Shown here: piece after piece, positions 40,995-44,678 of the stretch
How positions within the stretch are numbered: the stretch's first letter is position 1
Layout of the letters: each line of letters opens with the position of its first letter
Assembly (NCBI GenBank): GCA_016177925.1
Contig: JACOUH010000130.1
Coordinates: 1 to 44,678, forward strand
Reading direction: 5' to 3'
DNA from: Planctomycetota bacterium
GTDB lineage: Bacteria; Planctomycetota; Planctomycetia; Gemmatales; Gemmataceae
Length of the DNA: 44,678 nucleotides
The notes under the pieces: generated by a model
The model's database searches: none
Seen by the model: only the letters and a program-made list of their open reading frames with translations
Told to the model about the DNA's origin: nothing
Program-made: the position numbers and the translations under genes

Positions 40995-42008
40995 TCAGCC
41001 GATGCGCTGTCCGAGGGCATCCATCAGCGCTTCGAGGACCAGCACGAGCTGAACGCGCCGGTCAATGTGGAAGTCGGCCTCGAGACAACGCTCCATCAGG
41101 GCGAGGATGCGATCGGCGTCGAGCCGCTCGGCCAGCGCCCGGACTGCCTGTTGCTGGAGCGGATCGATAAGGCGCGGCGCAGCGCCGAGGCTGAGGCGTA
41201 AGGCGTCCTGCAAGAACGACAACAACAACCCCAGGCACAGGGACGCTCGCCGCCTCTGGGCGGCCGACTCCTTGCCGGCCTCTTCCACGAAGCGCGTCCA
41301 CTGCCGGCTCAGTTCGACGCTGTCGACGTGGGCAGCCGTCAACCCTTCCAGGAGCGCACTGCGGAACTCCCACAAGGCCGGCTCGCTGAGCGCGCGGGCC
41401 ACGCCGGGGCTCCCCTCGCTCAGCGGCAGCAGCAGCTCAATGAGGGCGTTGTCCTCGACCCCGCCGGCGCGGAGCAGGTCGGCGACGTCGGCAGAGGGAA
41501 GCGGAGCGAAGTTGACCACCTGGCAGCGCGAGACGATGGTCGGCAGCTGGCGGTCGGGGCTGCTGCCGATCAGGATCAGTACGGAGCGAGGCGGCGGCTC
41601 TTCCAGCGTCTTGAGGAAACAATTGGCTGATTCCTCATTGAGGTCGTCGGCATCGTCGAGGACAACGACCTTGCCGCGGCCGCGCGCCGATTTCAGAGAA
41701 AAGCGCTGGCACAGGTCGCGCATGACGTCGATGGGGAACTCGAGGGCGTCCTCGGGCCGGCCGACGCAGAAGAAGTCAGGATGCGTGCCGGCCTCGACCT
41801 GGACGCAGGAGGGGCAAACGTCGCACGCCTCCAACCGGCTCTCGGCCACCTCGCACAGGAGCGTCTTGGCGAGTTCGGTGGCGAAGAGCTTCTTGCCGAC
41901 GCCTTGCGGGCCGGTGAAAAGATAAGCGTGGGCGAGCCGCCCGCGCCGGATGACGCGCTGGAAGGCGCGAACGAGGGCCTCATGCCCACGGACCCGTTGC
42001 CAGGACAC
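40995..42008 (-). CDS. holB: DNA polymerase III, delta' subunit
   Basis: Encodes 337 residues. The start is GTG 42008, with GAGGAGG upstream inside the tmk gene. The clamp-loader AAA+ fold has HAYLFTGPQGVGKK (Walker A-like ending Lys-Lys, as in other delta' subunits), a four-cysteine zinc module (LLCEVAESRLEACDVCPSC) and VVVLDDADDLNEESANCFLK with LEEPPPRSVLILI and SRCQVVNF. It acts in loading the sliding clamp at the replication fork. It overlaps the tmk 3' end by 29 bases, which suggests coupled translation. This gene order is common. Confidence 0.93.
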   Translation of the reverse strand: MSWQRVRGHEALVRAFQRVIRRGRLAHAYLFTGPQGVGKKLFATELAKTLLCEVAESRLEACDVCPSCVQVEAGTHPDFFCVGRPEDALEFPIDVMRDLCQRFSLKSARGRGKVVVLDDADDLNEESANCFLKTLEEPPPRSVLILIGSSPDRQLPTIVSRCQVVNFAPLPSADVADLLRAGGVEDNALIELLLPLSEGSPGVARALSEPALWEFRSALLEGLTAAHVDSVELSRQWTRFVEEAGKESAAQRRRASLCLGLLLSFLQDALRLSLGAAPRLIDPLQQQAVRALAERLDADRILALMERCLEADFHIDRRVQLVLVLEALMDALGQRIG

Positions 42009-42615
42009 GCGTTACCTCCTCGCGAATGAGGGTCTGCACAGCCTCCGTGGTCGCGCTGGCGTCGAGGACCTTGATGCGGTCGGGCCGGCGGTGGGCCTCG
42101 GCAAGGAAGCCCTCGCGCACGCGCTGGTGATAGGCCTCATCGCGGCTCTCGAGGCGGTCGGCAGGGCGGTCGCGGCGAGCGCGGGCCTGCTCCAGCGGCA
42201 GGTCGAGCACAAGGGTCAGGTCCGGCTCCAGCTCGCCGGTTGCGAGACGGCCAACCTCCCGAAGCTGCTGCAGGTCGAGGCCGCCGGCATGGCCCTGGTA
42301 GACGATCGTCGACAGCTCGAAGCGATCGCAGACAATGGTCTGGCCCTCGGCAAGGGCAGGGCGGATCACGTCGGCCACCAGCTGAGCGCGGCTGGCCATG
42401 AAGAGCAGGGCCTCGGCGGGCAGGCAGACCGGGTGCTGGTGTTGCAGCACGATCGCACGCAGCTGCTCGCCCAGGGCAGTGCTCCCCGGCTCATAACACA
42501 GGGTTACCGTGCGGCCCTGGGCGCGCAGCCAGTCCGCCAGCAGCCGGCACTGCGTTGACTTGCCGCTGCCGTCGAGGCCGTCCAGGCACAGGAAGAGGCC
42601 CCTCTTGAACGTCAT
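41980..42615 (-). CDS. tmk: Thymidylate kinase
   Basis: Encodes 211 residues, a normal length. It phosphorylates dTMP to dTDP. P-loop GLDGSGKST (13-21), a nucleotide-binding CYEPGST, the dTMP-binding DRFELSTIVYQG and the LID region LPLEQARARRDRPADRLESR are all present. The start ATG 42615 has no strong ribosome site. The gene overlaps holB; the two are one operon transcribed away from the orphan riboswitch. Confidence 0.95.
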   Translation of the reverse strand: MTFKRGLFLCLDGLDGSGKSTQCRLLADWLRAQGRTVTLCYEPGSTALGEQLRAIVLQHQHPVCLPAEALLFMASRAQLVADVIRPALAEGQTIVCDRFELSTIVYQGHAGGLDLQQLREVGRLATGELEPDLTLVLDLPLEQARARRDRPADRLESRDEAYHQRVREGFLAEAHRRPDRIKVLDASATTEAVQTLIREEVTRVLATGPWA

Positions 42616-42727
42616 GAAGGTGTGTCATAGGGAGTTCAGAGGCCCCACGCAAGACCACGCCGGGAACGGCCACCGAAACCGTCGCGGCAAGTGAGGAGTT
42701 CCTCTCGAAAAAAATCGCGCGCGCCGC

Positions 42728-42756
42728 TTGCATTGCCTCGGAACGTGTTCTAAGTT
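42728..42756 (+). promoter_or_regulatory. Possible promoter of the riboswitch RNA
   Basis: TTGCAT and TAAGTT are 17 bases apart, a fair spacing for a sigma-70 promoter, with a weak match to both boxes. It lies about 65 bases before the riboswitch. The evidence is position plus weak consensus only. Confidence 0.3.
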
Positions 42757-42822
42757 TTCAGTGTCAGGGGGATGAGGCAAACAAAAAAGCTTCGATCTCT
42801 GACACCGAAGACGACCTCTTTT

Positions 42823-42934
42823 CGTCGTCCTCGATAAAGGCAAACCCGTCGTGAGGCGGGGACGCAAAGCTATGGGCTCTTATCCGTCCGAGGGGGGACG
42901 GTTTAAGGCTGCCAGGCTACCGAAGGGATGGACG
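42823..42934 (+). ncRNA. Class I cyclic-di-GMP riboswitch (GEMM-I), orphan
   Basis: The conserved core is clear: AAAGGCAAAC, a hairpin CCCGTC-GTGA-GGCGGG with a GNRA tetraloop, then GACGCAAAGC, a second arm ending in CCGTCC/GGACGG, and GGCTGCCAGGCTACCGAA. The closing helix pairs CGTC...TCC (42823 on) with GGATGGACG (42926-42934). This is the layout that binds c-di-GMP between the two helices. A strong terminator follows at 42959, with no plus-strand gene after it. The next gene, fbp, is convergent. So the riboswitch has no evident target. Confidence 0.9.
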
Positions 42935-42958
42935 GGACCCGTAAGTAAGTCTGGTCTT

Positions 42959-42994
42959 CCGGGGCCTCCGCAAGGAGGCCCCGGATTGTTTTTT
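42959..42994 (+). terminator. Rho-independent terminator after the riboswitch
   Basis: CCGGGGCCTCC (42959-42969) pairs exactly with GGAGGCCCCGG (42974-42984) around the GNRA-type loop gcaa, and a run of six T (42989-42994) follows. The orientation is plus, so it ends the riboswitch transcript; the minus side has no T run, so it does not fit fbp. It may be the switch's expression platform or a fixed end. Confidence 0.92.
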
Positions 42995-43011
42995 GCGCCC
43001 TCTTTTCTCTT

Positions 43012-44013
43012 TCACCGCATCAATCCCAACAGCATCTCGACTTCTTCCGCGCTGCCGACGATCAGCGGCGTGCGCTGGTGCAGGCCCTCCGGAACGATGT
43101 CGAGGATGCGCCGAGTGCCGTCGGTCGCCTTGCCCTGCGCTTGCTCGGCGAGGAACGCGATCGGGTTGGCCTCGTACATCAGCCGCAACTTGCCGCCGGG
43201 GTGTTGCCGCGTCGGCGGGTAAAGGAAGATGCCGCCCTTGAGCAGGGTGCGGTGAAAGTCGGCGACTAGCGAGCCGATGTAGCGCGAGGAGTAGACCCGT
43301 CCCGTGCCGCCGGAACGCAGCCGGGCGAGAAAGTCGCGGTACCCTTCGGGAAAGCTGTCGGCGTTGGCCTCGTTGACCGAGTAGATGCTGCCCGAGGGCG
43401 GCATCGTGATGTCGGGGTGGCTGATCAGGAACGCACCGATGGAGGGGTCGAGCGTGAAGCCGTGGACGCCGTGGCCGGCCGTGTAGACGAGCATCGTCGA
43501 CGAACCGTAGACGGTGTAGCCGGCCGCGACCTGCTTGTGGCCTGGCTGCAGCACGTCCTTGAGCGGGTCGCGCGTACCACCGTCGTCGGGGTCGCGGCGC
43601 AGGATCGAGAAGATCGTCCCAACCGAGACGTTGACATCAATGTTGCTGGAGCCGTCGAGTGGATCGAAGACGACGACGTAGCGGCCGTGGCTGCGGTCGC
43701 GCTCGACGACGATCGGTTCGGCGTCCTCCTCGGAGGCCATGACGGCGACGTTGCCGCGCTTGCCGAGACAGTACAGGAGTGCCTGGTTGGCGTAGACATC
43801 GAGCTTCTGAACGGTTTCGCCCTGGATGTTGGTTTGCCCGGCGGTGCCAAGAATGTCGCTGAGGCCGGCGCGGCGGACGCGGCTCTCGACCATCTTGGCG
43901 GCCAGGGTGATGCCCGACAGCAGCCAGGAGAATTCGCCGCTGGCATGCGGGTAGTGGCGGCGCTGTTCTTCGAGGATGTGCTGCTGGACGGTCAGGAGTG
44001 GCGTCGTTGACAT
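43012..44013 (-). CDS. fbp: Fructose-1,6-bisphosphatase, class 1
   Basis: Encodes 333 residues, a normal length. The enzyme removes the 1-phosphate of fructose 1,6-bisphosphate in gluconeogenesis. The metal-binding motif DPLDGSSNIDVN (about 115-127), an earlier acidic ASEEDAEPI, YSSRYIGSLVADFHRTLLKGG and the substrate-binding FLYPPTRQHPGGKLRLMYEANP are all typical. GGAGGGTCGC before the ATG fixes the start. It follows the rhomboid gene by 19 bases on the same strand. Cytoplasmic. Confidence 0.97.
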   Translation of the reverse strand: MSTTPLLTVQQHILEEQRRHYPHASGEFSWLLSGITLAAKMVESRVRRAGLSDILGTAGQTNIQGETVQKLDVYANQALLYCLGKRGNVAVMASEEDAEPIVVERDRSHGRYVVVFDPLDGSSNIDVNVSVGTIFSILRRDPDDGGTRDPLKDVLQPGHKQVAAGYTVYGSSTMLVYTAGHGVHGFTLDPSIGAFLISHPDITMPPSGSIYSVNEANADSFPEGYRDFLARLRSGGTGRVYSSRYIGSLVADFHRTLLKGGIFLYPPTRQHPGGKLRLMYEANPIAFLAEQAQGKATDGTRRILDIVPEGLHQRTPLIVGSAEEVEMLLGLMR

Positions 44014-44032
44014 GCGACCCTCCGACGTGGTG

Positions 44033-44678
44033 TTATTGCTCGCGACTCCTCCTCCACCGTCCCTGGGCGCGAATCACTTCCTTCGCGCGGGCTTCCTGGT
44101 TCTGCCAGTTCATTTTGTCCTTGAGGTGGCGCTGAATCAATTCGAGCAGGTCGGCGCGCTTCTGGAAGTAATCGAGTGCCGCCAGCCGCTGCTTCTCCGC
44201 CTGTTCGGAGCGGAGCGGCCCCATCCGGTCAAGGTGATCGGCAGCGTCCCGAAACTGCTCAATCAGGTCGGGCAACTCGTCGAGGGCCTCCCGCAGCAGT
44301 TGCGGGTCGCGGCGGTTGGGGTGTATGCCGAGCAGTTCCTCGAGGTGCGATTCGTTGAGCGCGTGCTGAGACTTCTCCAGTTTCTCCAGCCGCTGCTTGA
44401 GGTCAGCAAACGTCTCCTGGTCGGCCTTCTCGATTGCAGGTTTCCAGCCCGGATCACGATCGCTCCTCTCCTTTAAGAGGAACACGCCCGCTGGCGCCAG
44501 GACGAGCAGACTAGCCAGCGCCAGCACGCGGACGGGCCTGCTCCCGAAGCGGTGCAGGTGCAGCAGGACGGCGGCAACCGCGCCGGCGACCGCGCCGCCG
44601 AGATGGCCCGCGCCGCTGACGCCCGGCAGCAAGCTGATGACGGTGATGAGCAATCCCGTCAGGGCTAGATGAATGGAC
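44033..44678 (-). CDS. Rhomboid family intramembrane protease, partial
   Basis: The window's end cuts the gene; only the last about 215 residues are seen. The reading IHLALTGLLITVISLLPGVS then GAGHLGGAVAGAVAAVLLH contains the catalytic His motif (GHLGG) in a transmembrane helix of rhomboid proteases. A further hydrophobic helix and then a long charged coiled-coil tail (KPAIEKADQETFADLKQRLE onwards) follow. The serine and the N-terminal half lie outside. Rhomboid enzymes cut membrane-bound substrates. The long tail after the core is an unusual addition. Confidence 0.8.
   Translation of the reverse strand, partial: SIHLALTGLLITVISLLPGVSGAGHLGGAVAGAVAAVLLHLHRFGSRPVRVLALASLLVLAPAGVFLLKERSDRDPGWKPAIEKADQETFADLKQRLEKLEKSQHALNESHLEELLGIHPNRRDPQLLREALDELPDLIEQFRDAADHLDRMGPLRSEQAEKQRLAALDYFQKRADLLELIQRHLKDKMNWQNQEARAKEVIRAQGRWRRSREQ

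Noticed and set aside
42851-43222. A 123-codon frame after the riboswitch core as its target gene
   Set aside because: It runs through the riboswitch and the terminator stem and then opposite fbp; the text is not protein-like.

Overview
The window is high-GC DNA that reads as a planctomycete chromosome, most likely of the Gemmataceae or a close relative. The evidence is a BBP7-type outer-membrane barrel, Tat-exported five-bladed-propeller enzymes, a STAND NTPase with WD40 repeats, a CotH / VTC polyphosphate polymerase / DUF4956 operon, remnants of the planctomycete ECF-sigma plus Ser/Thr-kinase pair, and very many intergenic perfect palindromes. No rRNA, CRISPR array or transposase gene was seen.

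Layout. 1-2.4 kb: a long palindrome, a tRNA-like sequence, a small membrane protein and the BBP7 barrel. 2.4-8.4 kb: a pseudo-receiver, a divergent MFS transporter, and the CotH-VTC-DUF4956 operon on the minus strand. 8.6-15 kb: a Tat-signal propeller protein, a 1038-residue DUF4062-NB-ARC-WD40 protein with eight near-identical 126-bp repeats, and three small uncharacterised genes. 15.3-19.9 kb: a second propeller protein co-directional with a GH57/DUF3536 protein, preceded by an intact small gene and its truncated partner. 20-21.3 kb: a mosaic of gene scraps (SMI1/KNR4 fragment, antitoxin, beheaded toxin) bounded by two copies of the 3' end of gltB. 21.3-26.2 kb: gltB, with an in-frame palindromic insertion. 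26.5-31.7 kb: a STAS protein, an epimerase whose C-terminus is repeat-derived, and a single-gene type IIG-like methylase/restriction protein lying in the scar of an ECF-sigma/kinase locus. 31.8-40.8 kb: secreted PQQ-propeller and HEAT-like proteins, an M20 peptidase, two dynamin-like GTPases (the second broken), a CHAD protein and a small lipoprotein. 41-44.7 kb: housekeeping genes holB, tmk and fbp, a rhomboid protease, and a well-formed class I cyclic-di-GMP riboswitch with its own terminator but no downstream gene.

Two themes stand out. First, palindromic dispersed repeats are not only intergenic: three conserved genes (the GH57 protein, gltB, the epimerase) carry them in frame as extra protein sequence. 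Second, accessory genes sit in recognisable scars, namely the gltB 3' end and the ECF/kinase locus. The orphan riboswitch RNA is the most distinctive regulatory element.
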